Below, piece by piece: positions 13,067 to 20,898 of a stretch of 25,498 nt of DNA (the first letter of the stretch is position 1; each line of letters starts with the position of its first letter). The notes under the pieces are model-generated. The model did not search any database, was not told the origin of the DNA, and saw only the letters and a list, made by a program, of their open reading frames with translations. The DNA is taken from contig CABSFU010000015.1 in NCBI GenBank assembly GCA_902477075.1, positions 1 to 25,498 of the forward strand, in the 5' to 3' direction. A program made the position numbers and the translations under genes. The stretch comes from UMGS1498 sp900552335 (GTDB taxonomy: Bacteria > Bacillota_I > Bacilli_A > RF39 > UBA660).

Positions 13067-14701
13067 ATCATAAATAATTTTTACAAATGTTTAGAAAATA
13101 AATATTTGACTAAAAATGATGTGATAAATATTAAAAAGAAATTTGAAATAGAATATAAGGAAACAAAGAAAGAAAAGAAATATAAAAAGTTTCGACAGAA
13201 TTATTTATATTTTAATCGCAAAAAACATAATAAAAATTTTATAAAAAAAGAGTTAGAAGAAACTTCTAATTTATTAGATAATGTATGTGGGTATGCTTTA
13301 GACAAACAACAGAGACAAATCGTTGTCACTGATGAAGAAAATACTTTAGTAATCGCCGGTGCTGGCAGTGGAAAAAGCTTGACTATTATAGGAAAAATAA
13401 AATATTTGATAGAAAGAAAACATGTGAAACAAAATGATATATTATGTATATCTTTTACAAATGAGGCTTGTAATTCCCTTAAAAATAAATTATTAAATGA
13501 ATATCAGTACAATATTTCTGTGCTTACTTTTCATAAATTGGCACTTCAAATTTTAAAAGAAAATGATATAGAATACCAAATAGTGAATAGTGACTATTTA
13601 GAATACATCATAGAAGAAATAATGGAACAAGAAGAAATCAAAAAAGAAATTCAAAGCCAATTTCCAAATAAACCTTATCTTCAAATAAAAAGAATCATAG
13701 CAACTTTCATCAAATTATATAAAACTTCTATTTATGATTTTTCTTTTTATAATCAGATATTAAAAAAACATACTGTAAAAAAAGAAGAAAAAAAGTTACT
13801 AAAATTAATTTATAAAATACATCAAATTTATGATTTAGAGTTGAAATCCATGGGAAAAATTGATTTTGATGATATGCTTCATATGGCCAATTTCCTTACT
13901 TTAAAAAAGGGAATTAAACATTCTTACAAATATATCATTATTGATGAATATCAAGATACTTCTTATGTTAAATTTGAACTCATTCATCACATTTTAGAAA
14001 AAACGGGTGCACATTTATTAGCAGTTGGAGATGATTATCAATCTATTTACCGTTTTACTGGTTGTAACTTAAATATTTTTTTAGATTTTAAAAAATACTT
14101 TAAAAACGCATGTATCATGAAAATAGAAAATACTTATCGAAACTCACTAGAATTAATTCAAGTCACTACTAAGTTTATTTTAAAAAATAAAAAACAAATT
14201 AAGAAAAAATTGTCATCTAATAAGCATATTTCTTGTCCAATTCAATATATATTTTATAACAATAAAAAAGAAATATTTAAAAAATTGATATTGGATATTT
14301 ATAAGAATGATAATCCAGAAATTATGATATTAGGTAGAAACAACAGTGATATTTATTCTGTTATAGATCATGATTTTCTTTTAAAGGGTAATCAAGTGGT
14401 ATATTTAAAAAATGAAAATATTCAAATGAAATTCTATACAGTTCATAAATCAAAAGGATTGGAAAGTGAAACAGTCATTATTATTAATATGGAAGATAGA
14501 ATTTTAGGATTTCCAAGTCAAATAGAAGAAGATCGTATCTTAAGATTTGTATTAAATCAAAAAGAATATTATCCATTTGAAGAAGAAAGAAGACTTTTTT
14601 ATGTGGCACTTACTCGTACTAAAAATGAAGTATATTTATTAATTCCAGTAAATAAACCATCTATTTTTGCAAAAGAATTACAACAAAAAAAGTGGTGCTA
14701 A
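13067..14701 (+). CDS. Compact UvrD-like superfamily 1 DNA helicase, apparent non-canonical start
   Basis: All core helicase motifs are present in order: DKQQRQIVVT (Q motif), IAGAGSGKSLTI (Walker A), ISFTNEACNSL (Ia), TFHKLALQIL (Ib), IIIDEYQDTS (II), LAVGDDYQSIYRFTGC (III), NTYRNS (IV), FYTVHKSKGLESETVI (V) and RRLFYVALTRTKNEV (VI). At about 540 residues it is much shorter than UvrD/PcrA (about 720), so the 1B/2B insertions are reduced. The role is presumably DNA repair or recombination. The first standard start, TTG 13106, has no ribosome binding site. A strong AAGGAGTGAT at 13054-13063 lies instead before ATT-ATC-ATA, and the frame from ATC 13067 (INNFYKCLENKYLTKND) is open. I place the start there provisionally. 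Confidence 0.85.
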   Translation: MINNFYKCLENKYLTKNDVINIKKKFEIEYKETKKEKKYKKFRQNYLYFNRKKHNKNFIKKELEETSNLLDNVCGYALDKQQRQIVVTDEENTLVIAGAGSGKSLTIIGKIKYLIERKHVKQNDILCISFTNEACNSLKNKLLNEYQYNISVLTFHKLALQILKENDIEYQIVNSDYLEYIIEEIMEQEEIKKEIQSQFPNKPYLQIKRIIATFIKLYKTSIYDFSFYNQILKKHTVKKEEKKLLKLIYKIHQIYDLELKSMGKIDFDDMLHMANFLTLKKGIKHSYKYIIIDEYQDTSYVKFELIHHILEKTGAHLLAVGDDYQSIYRFTGCNLNIFLDFKKYFKNACIMKIENTYRNSLELIQVTTKFILKNKKQIKKKLSSNKHISCPIQYIFYNNKKEIFKKLILDIYKNDNPEIMILGRNNSDIYSVIDHDFLLKGNQVVYLKNENIQMKFYTVHKSKGLESETVIIINMEDRILGFPSQIEEDRILRFVLNQKEYYPFEEERRLFYVALTRTKNEVYLLIPVNKPSIFAKELQQKKWC

Positions 14702-14712
14702 TCCACTTTTAT
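14688..14712. terminator. Bidirectional terminator containing both convergent stop codons
   Basis: AAAAGTGG (14688-14695) pairs with CCACTTTT (14703-14710). The loop TGCTAAT holds the helicase stop codon, and the right part of the loop serves the minus-strand stop of the convergent gene. The minus strand continues in T7, the plus strand in TTTTATCTTT. Confidence 0.8.
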
Positions 14713-15072
14713 CTTTGGTTTTTTTTCTTGATTTTTCATATTAAACTTGACAAAATTTAATACCATTTGATCAATTAAAGAAATGATTTCTTTATCAAAT
14801 TCATTTAAATAATTACTTGGCATATTGTAAATGTATAGATAATTTTCATATTCTGTTATTTTTTTGTTAACTATTAAATCATTTATTTCAAGCTCTAATT
14901 TTAAACATAATTCATTTTCATTCCAATGATAAAAAGTTAGTAATGGCTGAAATTGTTCCATTTTTGTTGCTTCAAAAAAATAATTTCTTAAATCATTTCT
15001 ATCTACTTCGACAATTAAATTATTCTTAGCGCAAATCAAAAATAACTCTACAATTCTGTCTGTTTCCTTCAT
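14698..15072 (-). CDS. Small hypothetical protein convergent with the helicase
   Basis: A 124-residue soluble protein starting at ATG 15072, preceded on the minus strand by AGGGGGCGTGTAGC. It is alpha/beta in appearance, with ETDRIVELFLICAKNN at the start, hydrophobic strand LCLKLELEINDLIV, a Tyr-rich segment YENYLYIYNMPSNYL, then a helix FDKEIISLIDQMVL and a Lys-rich end. No family is recognised. Its 3' end overlaps the helicase 3' end by 4 bases. It has the look of a conserved small gene rather than a spurious frame, because start, ribosome binding site and terminator all fit. Confidence 0.6.
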   Translation of the reverse strand: MKETDRIVELFLICAKNNLIVEVDRNDLRNYFFEATKMEQFQPLLTFYHWNENELCLKLELEINDLIVNKKITEYENYLYIYNMPSNYLNEFDKEIISLIDQMVLNFVKFNMKNQEKKPKIKVD

Positions 15073-15122
15073 GCTACACGCCCCCTAGTTATATTTTAAA
15101 ACAAAACAGTTGTAATGTCAAT

Positions 15123-15151
15123 TTGACTATTATTTTAATTTTTGATAGAAT
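15123..15151 (+). promoter_or_regulatory. Sigma-A promoter of the glucosaminidase gene
   Basis: TTGACT (15123-15128), a 17-base spacer and TAGAAT (15146-15151), with the start codon 44 bases further on. Confidence 0.65.
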
Positions 15152-15194
15152 GTAATCGTTTCTCTAAAAAAGAAACATTAAGAGGTGAATTTTA

Positions 15195-15809
15195 GTGAAA
15201 GTAAATCGGTCTACTATTACTATAGCTGTTTTGAGTATTATAGACCTTGTAATAGGAACGGTTGTTATTAGCAAATGCTTTTTTCAACAAGAAATTGATC
15301 ATCCTATTGTTTATGAAGCCAAAATGGAAATAGTAGAAGACTTAAAAGATTTAGCGCCAGTTGCTAGTGTAGTAGAAAAAGAAGAACCAATTATTGTATA
15401 TGATGATATGACTTTAGATGAATTGTCAGAAAAATTAAATAGAGTTTTAACATCTACCTTAGAGGGAACTGGTTCTCATTTCGCAATAAAATCGTTAGAA
15501 TTAGGAGTAGATCCATATCTAGCAGTTGCAATTGTTCTACATGAAACTGGATGCAAATGGAAGTGTAGCTCACTTGTGAGATACTGTAATAACGTTGGTG
15601 GTATGAAAGGTGCACCTGGATGTAATGGTGGATCTTACAAAGCTTTTAATACGTTAGAAGAAGGTATTGATGCATTTTTAGAAAATTTAGCAAACAATTA
15701 CTATGCTTATGGTTTAACAACACCAGAAGCTATTAATAAAAAATATGCGGCTAGTACTTCTTGGGCTAGCAAAATCAATTATTATATAAACTATATTAAA
15801 AACAGTTGA
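15195..15809 (+). CDS. Membrane-anchored glucosaminidase (lysozyme-like fold)
   Basis: A 204-residue protein starting with GTG 15195, supported by AGAGGTGAA. A signal-anchor helix (about residues 8-28) and an acidic linker lead to a glucosaminidase-type domain from about residue 80. The catalytic Glu is probably E117 in AIVLHETGC, followed by NNVGGMKG, the AFNTLEEGIDAFLENL helix and YYAYGLTTPEAINKKYA. It should cleave the glycan chain of peptidoglycan at the outer membrane face, in growth or cell separation. Four Cys (120, 124, 131, 143) near the active site are unusual and could form disulphides outside the cell. It forms a single-gene unit with its own promoter and terminator. Confidence 0.82.
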   Translation: MKVNRSTITIAVLSIIDLVIGTVVISKCFFQQEIDHPIVYEAKMEIVEDLKDLAPVASVVEKEEPIIVYDDMTLDELSEKLNRVLTSTLEGTGSHFAIKSLELGVDPYLAVAIVLHETGCKWKCSSLVRYCNNVGGMKGAPGCNGGSYKAFNTLEEGIDAFLENLANNYYAYGLTTPEAINKKYAASTSWASKINYYINYIKNS

Positions 15810-15826
15810 TTTTATCAACTTTTTTG
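15804..15826 (+). terminator. Intrinsic terminator of the glucosaminidase gene
   Basis: AGTTGAT and ATCAACT pair around TTT, followed by T6. The stop codon TGA lies in the left arm. Confidence 0.85.
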
Positions 15827-15845
15827 CTTAAAAAAAGAAAAAATG

Positions 15846-15874
15846 TTGACATTCGGCATACTTTTTAATATAAT
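15846..15874 (+). promoter_or_regulatory. Consensus sigma-A promoter of rplM-rpsI
   Basis: TTGACA (15846-15851), exactly 17 bases, then TATAAT (15869-15874): a perfect consensus, as expected for ribosomal protein genes. Confidence 0.92.
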
Positions 15875-15880
15875 CATAAT

Positions 15881-15945
15881 TGGTACATTTTCTATATCCC
15901 AAGAAATGGATACTGGGAACATCTATTTCAAATTTATAGAAAGGA
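15881..15945 (+). ncRNA. L13-leader-like structured 5' UTR
   Basis: Downstream of the promoter, TTTCTATA (15889-15896) pairs with TATAGAAA (15935-15942), enclosing an inner CCCA/TGGG stem (around AAGAAATGGATAC). The right arm of the outer stem runs into the ribosome binding site GAAAGGA, so folding would hide it. This fits autogenous control by L13, known in Bacillota as the L13 leader. The match is by position and fold only, not by covariance search. Confidence 0.5.
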
Positions 15946-15955
15946 TTTGTTTTTT

Positions 15956-16390
15956 ATGAAAAACACTTATATGCAAAAAAAAGAAGATTTAGTACGTAAT
16001 TGGTATGTAATCGACGCTGAAGGAGAAAATCTTGGACGCTTAGCAACTCGTGTTGCAACTGTTTTAAGAGGAAAACATAAACCTACATATACACCACATA
16101 TGGATTGTGGAGATTATGTAATTGTTTTAAATGCTTCAAAAGTTAATTTAACTGGAAATAAATTAAATGACAAAATCTACTATAATCATAGTGGATATAC
16201 TGGTGGTTTAAGAGAAAGAACTGCTAAAGTTATGAGAGATGAATATCCAGTTGAAATGATTGAAAGAGCAGTTAAAGGAATGTTACCAAAAGGAAGACTA
16301 GGACGTCAAATGTATAAAAAATTATTTGTTTACGAAGGTTCAGAACATCCACATATGGCCCAAAAACCAGTGGAAATGAAAGTAAAATAG
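15956..16390 (+). CDS. rplM: 50S ribosomal protein L13
   Basis: A 144-residue protein, normal length for L13. Motifs seen: RNWYVIDAEGENLGRLA, TVLRGKHKPTYTPHMDCGD, YYNHSGYTGGLRERTA, ERAVKGMLPKGRLGRQ and YEGSEHPHMAQKP. It binds 23S rRNA early in large-subunit assembly. ATG 15956, with GAAAGGA ten bases before it, is chosen over the upstream in-frame TTG at 15947, which lies next to that ribosome binding site. It is co-transcribed with rpsI, 12 bases downstream, the standard bacterial pair. Confidence 0.97.
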   Translation: MKNTYMQKKEDLVRNWYVIDAEGENLGRLATRVATVLRGKHKPTYTPHMDCGDYVIVLNASKVNLTGNKLNDKIYYNHSGYTGGLRERTAKVMRDEYPVEMIERAVKGMLPKGRLGRQMYKKLFVYEGSEHPHMAQKPVEMKVK

Positions 16391-16402
16391 GGAGGTTTTT
16401 AA

Positions 16403-16813
16403 ATGGCAAAAGTATTTACAGGAACAGGTAGAAGAAAATCTTCAGTAGCTCAAGTTAAAATGACTGCTGGAAAAGGAAATATTACTGTTAATGGAAGAGA
16501 TGTTAAAGATTTCTTCCCATACGAAACAAATATTATGGATTTAAAACAACCTCTTGTAGCAACAAATAATGAAAATACATTTGATATCGAAGTAAAAGTA
16601 AATGGTGGCGGTTTCTCTGGACAAACTGGAGCAATCCGTTTAGGTATTACTCGTGCTTTATTAGAATATGATAAAGCAAATGAAGGTAGCGAAACAAGTT
16701 ACAGAACTACTTTAAAAAGAGCTGGATTTGTTACTCGTGATTCAAGAAGTAAGGAACGTAAAAAACCAGGACTTAAAGCAGCTCGTAGAGCACCACAATT
16801 CTCTAAACGTTAA
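16403..16813 (+). CDS. rpsI: 30S ribosomal protein S9
   Basis: A 136-residue protein with GGGAGG before ATG 16403. Typical S9 features: GTGRRKSSVAQVKMTAGKG, NGRDVKDFFPYE, VNGGGFSGQTGAIRLGI, and the basic tail ending RRAPQFSKR, whose last Lys-Arg contacts P-site tRNA. Second and last gene of the rplM-rpsI operon, followed by a strong terminator. Confidence 0.97.
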   Translation: MAKVFTGTGRRKSSVAQVKMTAGKGNITVNGRDVKDFFPYETNIMDLKQPLVATNNENTFDIEVKVNGGGFSGQTGAIRLGITRALLEYDKANEGSETSYRTTLKRAGFVTRDSRSKERKKPGLKAARRAPQFSKR

Positions 16814-16826
16814 TTTTTGCAAATTA

Positions 16827-16855
16827 AAAAACCAAGTTATATTGGTTTTTTTTTG
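16827..16855 (+). terminator. Intrinsic terminator of rplM-rpsI
   Basis: AAAAACCAA pairs with TTGGTTTTT around GTTATA, followed by more T (nine in all). Confidence 0.9.
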
Positions 16856-16870
16856 TATTAATGTTATAAT
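16842..16870 (+). promoter_or_regulatory. Promoter of the FxLYD gene overlapping the terminator
   Basis: TATAAT (16865-16870) is consensus; at 17 bases upstream lies TTGGTT, which is also the right arm of the rpsI terminator. Termination and initiation signals would therefore share sequence. Confidence 0.45.
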
Positions 16871-16892
16871 AATGGGAGAAAAGAGGGATAAA

Positions 16893-17312
16893 ATGAACAA
16901 AAAAATGATACCTGTTTGGGTAATATTAATTAGTATTGTAGGAGTATTGTTATATAGTTTTCTTTTCTGGAAAATATTTAATTATTCTTTTAAATATGAA
17001 GTAGAAAAAGATGGAACGATTTTAATTGATAAAGAAAAATTTACAATTTCTAATGAAATAAAAAGTTATTATGATTCTGATAAGGAAGCTTTCTATATTC
17101 TAGGTACCTTCAAAAATAACACTGCAAAACAATATACTGATATTACATTAAATTTTGCTGTTTATGATTTAAATGGAAATATTTTAGGAAATGCCTATGC
17201 TCATTTAGATCAAATCGATAAAAATGAAACTTGGAAATTTAAAGCAAATTACGATGATGTAGATGCTACGGATGCCGTTAGTTATAAGCTAATAGAAGTA
17301 GAATATTATTAG
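16893..17312 (+). CDS. Membrane-anchored FxLYD domain protein
   Basis: A 139-residue protein. AGAGGGATAAA precedes ATG 16893; longer in-frame starts would run into rpsI and are rejected. One membrane helix (about residues 7-29) is followed by an extracellular beta domain with the FxLYD pattern: AFYILGTFKNNTAKQYTDIT, LNFAVYDLNGNILGNAYAHL, and DKNETWKFKA. Such domains occur in secreted or anchored proteins of unknown role. It is followed after 8 bases by the methyltransferase gene, so both may share the promoter upstream. Confidence 0.82.
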   Translation: MNKKMIPVWVILISIVGVLLYSFLFWKIFNYSFKYEVEKDGTILIDKEKFTISNEIKSYYDSDKEAFYILGTFKNNTAKQYTDITLNFAVYDLNGNILGNAYAHLDQIDKNETWKFKANYDDVDATDAVSYKLIEVEYY

Positions 17313-17320
17313 GGGTATAT

Positions 17321-18193
17321 ATGCGTTTAAGTGACAAATGGTTCGATTATAAAATTATAGATGCTGGAAACAAAGAAAAGTTAGAAGTATGGAATGGTAT
17401 TGTACTAAGAAGACCAGATCCACAAGCTATGTGGGATGTAGAAGAAACTGATATTTGGAAAAAAGTAGATGGTTTTTATCATAGAAGTTCTAAAGGTGGA
17501 GGTTCATGGGAATTCCGTAAAAAAATACCAGAGGAATGGACTGTAAACTATCATGGATTAACACTAAAAGTAAGTCCAACGAGTTTTAAACATACTGGTA
17601 TATTTCCAGAACAAGCAGCAAATTGGGATTTTATGATGGAAAAAATTAAAAAAGCGAATAGACCAATTAAAGTACTTAATTTATTTGCTTATACAGGGGC
17701 TGCTACTATGGCTTGTAGTTTAGCAGGAGCTACTGAAGTGGTGCATGTAGATGCGGCACGTGGAATGGTTGATTGGGCAAAAGAAAATATGAAATTATCC
17801 CATTTGGAAGATCATAAGATTCGTTTTATTGTAGATGACTGCTTAAAATTTGTTTTGAGAGAAAAACGAAGAGGAAATCAATATGATGCCATCATTATGG
17901 ATCCACCTTCTTTTGGAAGAGGTCCCTCTGGAGAAGTTTGGAAATTTGAAGAAAAAATTATGGAACTAATTCATGCTTGTATGGATATTTTAAGTGAAAA
18001 TCCTTTGTTTTTTCAAGTAAATGCTTATACAACGGGTATTTCAGAAACTGTGTTAGAAAATGTAATGAAAATGAGTTTATTAAAAAAATATCCAAATGGA
18101 AAAATAGAAGCAGATGAAATTGGATTACCAGTTATTCATAATAATTTAATTTTACCATGTGGTATTTATGCTAGATGGGAAAGTATAGAATAG
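17321..18193 (+). CDS. RlmI/RlmK-like SAM-dependent methyltransferase
   Basis: A 290-residue class I methyltransferase of the Methyltrans_SAM (PF10672-like) group. The SAM-binding loop is VLNLFAYTGAATMACSLAG (about residues 123-141), then VVHVDAARGMVDWAKEN. The catalytic-type motif is IIMDPPSFGRGPSGEVWKF. Homologues are often annotated as 23S rRNA cytosine methyltransferases. The usual RlmI N-terminal PUA domain is missing, so the substrate is uncertain, though an RNA substrate remains likely. ATG 17321 follows GGGGTATAT. The gene is downstream of the FxLYD gene in the same orientation. Confidence 0.85.
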   Translation: MRLSDKWFDYKIIDAGNKEKLEVWNGIVLRRPDPQAMWDVEETDIWKKVDGFYHRSSKGGGSWEFRKKIPEEWTVNYHGLTLKVSPTSFKHTGIFPEQAANWDFMMEKIKKANRPIKVLNLFAYTGAATMACSLAGATEVVHVDAARGMVDWAKENMKLSHLEDHKIRFIVDDCLKFVLREKRRGNQYDAIIMDPPSFGRGPSGEVWKFEEKIMELIHACMDILSENPLFFQVNAYTTGISETVLENVMKMSLLKKYPNGKIEADEIGLPVIHNNLILPCGIYARWESIE

Positions 18194-18226
18194 TAAAAAA
18201 AACATATATTTTAATAGGTGAAAAAT

Positions 18227-18889
18227 ATGCGCTATAAAATATGTGTTTTTTTATTGTTCTTATGTCTTATTAGTTCTTTTCATTTTGTTTATGCTTCTAA
18301 TCAAACAATGCCTTTAATGGGAAAAGTTATTTACGTTGACATTGGACATGGTGGTAATGATCCAGGCGCTATGTATAAAGATATTTTAGAAAAAGATATT
18401 AACTTAGAGGTAGGAAAGATATTAGAAAAAAAACTATTATCAATGGGCGCTATTGTATATTTGACTAGGTATGGTGATTATGATTTATCGGTTACTTATA
18501 CGATCAATAATAAACGAAGTGATTTATCTAGAAGGGGAAATCTAATTAATAAAAGTGATTGTGATTTATTTCTATCTATTCATTTAAATGCAGAAGAAAC
18601 AGGCGTATGGAGAGGTGCTCAAGTATTTTACAATAGTAAATCTGAAAAAAATAAAGTGATTGCTGAAATTTTTCAAAAACAATTTCGAAAAGAATTGAAT
18701 AGTGACCGAGATGCAAAAGTAGATAATAGTTTATATTTATTAAAAAGAATAGATAGACCGGGTGTTCTTTTAGAACTTGGTTTTTTGAGTAATGCAAATG
18801 ATCGATATTTATTAAAACAATCAAGTTATCAAAATAAAATAACGGATACAATTACAAGAGCCATTATTACTTACTTCTCTAATCTGTAA
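18227..18889 (+). CDS. cwlD: N-acetylmuramoyl-L-alanine amidase, CwlD-like
   Basis: A 220-residue secreted amidase_3 protein. AGGTGA precedes ATG 18227; the GTG at 18218 lies inside that site. A signal peptide ends near YASN (about residue 23). The zinc ligands fit the family: H41 in VDIGHGGNDPGA, E55 in ILEKDIN, H119 in LSIHLNAE, and catalytic E183 in VLLELGFLSN. It removes the peptide stem from N-acetylmuramic acid. The size and architecture, with a single catalytic domain and no binding modules, match CwlD, which begins muramic-lactam formation in spore cortex. Given spmA/spmB in the same window, a sporulation role is likely, but a vegetative amidase is possible. Confidence 0.85.
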   Translation: MRYKICVFLLFLCLISSFHFVYASNQTMPLMGKVIYVDIGHGGNDPGAMYKDILEKDINLEVGKILEKKLLSMGAIVYLTRYGDYDLSVTYTINNKRSDLSRRGNLINKSDCDLFLSIHLNAEETGVWRGAQVFYNSKSEKNKVIAEIFQKQFRKELNSDRDAKVDNSLYLLKRIDRPGVLLELGFLSNANDRYLLKQSSYQNKITDTITRAIITYFSNL

Positions 18890-18896
18890 AAGTTAT

Positions 18897-18924
18897 TTGA
18901 AATTTAAGTAGGAAATGATATAAT
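18897..18924 (+). promoter_or_regulatory. Promoter of the Abi_2 gene
   Basis: TTGAAA (18897-18902), 16 bases, TATAAT (18919-18924). The -10 box covers the ATG at 18923, which supports the downstream start at 18944. Confidence 0.6.
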
Positions 18925-18943
18925 GTTTAAGATAGGTGATTAT

Positions 18944-19879
18944 ATGAAAAATAGTAAAATATTCAAAACACTAGAGGAACAAATTGAAATTTTAAAAGGA
19001 AAAGGGTTAATTATCCATGATGAAAAGAAAACCAAAGAAATTTTATTCAGAGAGAATTACTTTTTTATTAGTGGGTATCGTCATTTATTTATGAAAAGTT
19101 TTAAGGATAGTAGTTTTATTCCTGGAACGACTTTTGAAGAATTATATGCTGCCTTTCAATTTGATCGAAATTTAAGAAATACTATGTTTAAACATTTGTT
19201 AATTATAGAAAATAATATTAAATCGATTATTAGTTATACCTTATCTAAGAAATATGGTTTTAAGGAAAAAGATTATTTAAATCCCAAAAATTTTACACAG
19301 GATAAATTACGCGCCAGACAGGTATATGATGTTATTAACAAAATGAAAAGACAGATTCGTGTCAATGGGCGACAACATAGTGCTACGCTTCATTATTTAA
19401 GCAATTATGGTTATATTCCTATGTGGATTTTAGTAAAAGTATTATCTTTTGGTATAATATCGGAATTATACAACATATTAAAAATAGAGGATCAAATTAC
19501 TATAGCGGAAATTTATGATTTAGATCCTGAAACATTATCTACTTATTTAACTTTGTTAGCTAATTTTAGAAATTTATGTGCACATGAAGATATTTTATAT
19601 GATCATAGAACACAAAAAAATATTCCAGATACTAGATTTCATTATGAACTAAAAATTGATATGACAGATGATGAATATGACTATGGGAAAAACGATTTAT
19701 TTGCCATTGTTATTATTATGAAACAAATGCTTAGTGAAGAAGAATTTAGCTCATTAATTTTTGAAATGAGTTATGAAATTGATATATTAGATGGAAAGGT
19801 AAATACGGTACCTCTACCCTTAATATTAAATAAAATTGGTTTTCCCGCTAATTGGAGAAATATAGAAACAATAAAGTAA
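18944..19879 (+). CDS. Abi family protein (Abi_2, AbiD/AbiF-like)
   Basis: A 311-residue soluble protein with ATAGGTGATTAT before ATG 18944. Abi_2 motifs: TLEEQIEILKGKGLII, RENYFFISGYRHLF, AAFQFDRNLRNTMFKHLLII, NNIKSIISY, PMWILVKVLSFGIISELYN, and ANFRNLCAHEDILYD, the last being the HEPN-type RxxxxH-like centre (R-N-L-C-A-H). Relatives give abortive infection against phages in lactococci, and HEPN domains often are ribonucleases (family knowledge). Here it has its own promoter between cwlD and an htrA-type gene, with base composition like its neighbours, so it may be a long-term resident. Activity against phage is not shown by the sequence. Confidence 0.9.
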   Translation: MKNSKIFKTLEEQIEILKGKGLIIHDEKKTKEILFRENYFFISGYRHLFMKSFKDSSFIPGTTFEELYAAFQFDRNLRNTMFKHLLIIENNIKSIISYTLSKKYGFKEKDYLNPKNFTQDKLRARQVYDVINKMKRQIRVNGRQHSATLHYLSNYGYIPMWILVKVLSFGIISELYNILKIEDQITIAEIYDLDPETLSTYLTLLANFRNLCAHEDILYDHRTQKNIPDTRFHYELKIDMTDDEYDYGKNDLFAIVIIMKQMLSEEEFSSLIFEMSYEIDILDGKVNTVPLPLILNKIGFPANWRNIETIK

Positions 19880-19887
19880 GGTGAAAT

Positions 19888-20898
19888 ATGAAAAGAGCAT
19901 TTCTATTTGCAGTTTGTATGTTAGCCTCTTTTTTTATTGGCTTTTTTTACAAAAATCAAATAAAAGAGGAAGTTGTTCCAACTTATAGTGAAGTTACTGT
20001 AAAAGAAGAAAACAGTTTAAAAAGTTCAATTGATAAAGTATATAACTCCGTTGTAGTAATTGAAACGTATGATATGAGCCATAATAAAATAGGAACAGGG
20101 TCGGGTTTTTGTTATAAAAAAAATAATAATAGTTATTTTATAACGAATAACCATGTCATAGCAGATAGCCAATCTGTTACAATTCTTACTATGAGTCAAA
20201 ATGAGTATACAGCTAATATTTTAGGGAAAGATGATTACTTGGATATTGCTATTTTGTCCGCAGATAAAGATGCTTGTTTACAAGTTGCTTCTTTTCAAGA
20301 TAGTACATCCACTAATTTAGGAGATACTGTTTTTACAATTGGGTCTCCTCTTGGAACAAAATATATGGGGACAGTGACGAAGGGAATCTTATCTGGAAAA
20401 AATAGAAAAGTAAATGTTTCTACTAGTAGTGGTAATTATATTATGGAAGTATTGCAAACAGATGCTGCTATTAATCCTGGAAATAGTGGCGGACCACTTG
20501 TTAATATAAATGGAGAAGTAATTGGTGTAAATTCATTAAAATTAGTGCAAGATGAAATTGAAGGTATGGGGTTTGCCATTCCTATTGAACTAATTAATGA
20601 GAGTTTAACAAAATTAGAAAACGGTGAAATTATTATTCGTCCTATTTTAGGAGTTGAAATCAGCGATACTAGGGAAAATGGTATTTATATTAATAAAGTT
20701 GAAAAAGATTATCCAGCTTTTTCGGCAGGTCTTCAAAGAGGAGATTATTTAATTGCTGTGGATGGTGTTACGATAGAAGATAGTGCTCATTTTCGTTATT
20801 TGCTATATCAACATCAAATTGGAGATATCATTACTATTACTTATGTAAGAGATGGTATTACAAATGAAGTGAAAATTACATTAAAAAAAGCGACATAG
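19888..20898 (+). CDS. HtrA/DegP-type membrane-anchored serine protease with PDZ domain
   Basis: A 336-residue protein with AAGGTGAAAT before ATG 19888. One N-terminal membrane helix (about residues 4-21) and a short linker precede a trypsin-like domain. The triad is H89 (TNNHVIAD), D119 (YLDIAILSA) and S200 (NPGNSGGPLV). A C-terminal PDZ domain spans about residues 250-335 (ILGVEI, YPAFSAGLQRGDYLIAVDG, GDIITITYVRDG). It would degrade or refold damaged proteins outside the membrane. It lies 8 bases after the Abi_2 gene and is probably co-transcribed with it. Confidence 0.92.
   Translation: MKRAFLFAVCMLASFFIGFFYKNQIKEEVVPTYSEVTVKEENSLKSSIDKVYNSVVVIETYDMSHNKIGTGSGFCYKKNNNSYFITNNHVIADSQSVTILTMSQNEYTANILGKDDYLDIAILSADKDACLQVASFQDSTSTNLGDTVFTIGSPLGTKYMGTVTKGILSGKNRKVNVSTSSGNYIMEVLQTDAAINPGNSGGPLVNINGEVIGVNSLKLVQDEIEGMGFAIPIELINESLTKLENGEIIIRPILGVEISDTRENGIYINKVEKDYPAFSAGLQRGDYLIAVDGVTIEDSAHFRYLLYQHQIGDIITITYVRDGITNEVKITLKKAT

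Noticed and set aside
16728..16892. Longer start for the FxLYD gene inside rpsI
   Set aside because: The extra 55 codons overlap rpsI and its terminator; a good ribosome binding site precedes ATG 16893.
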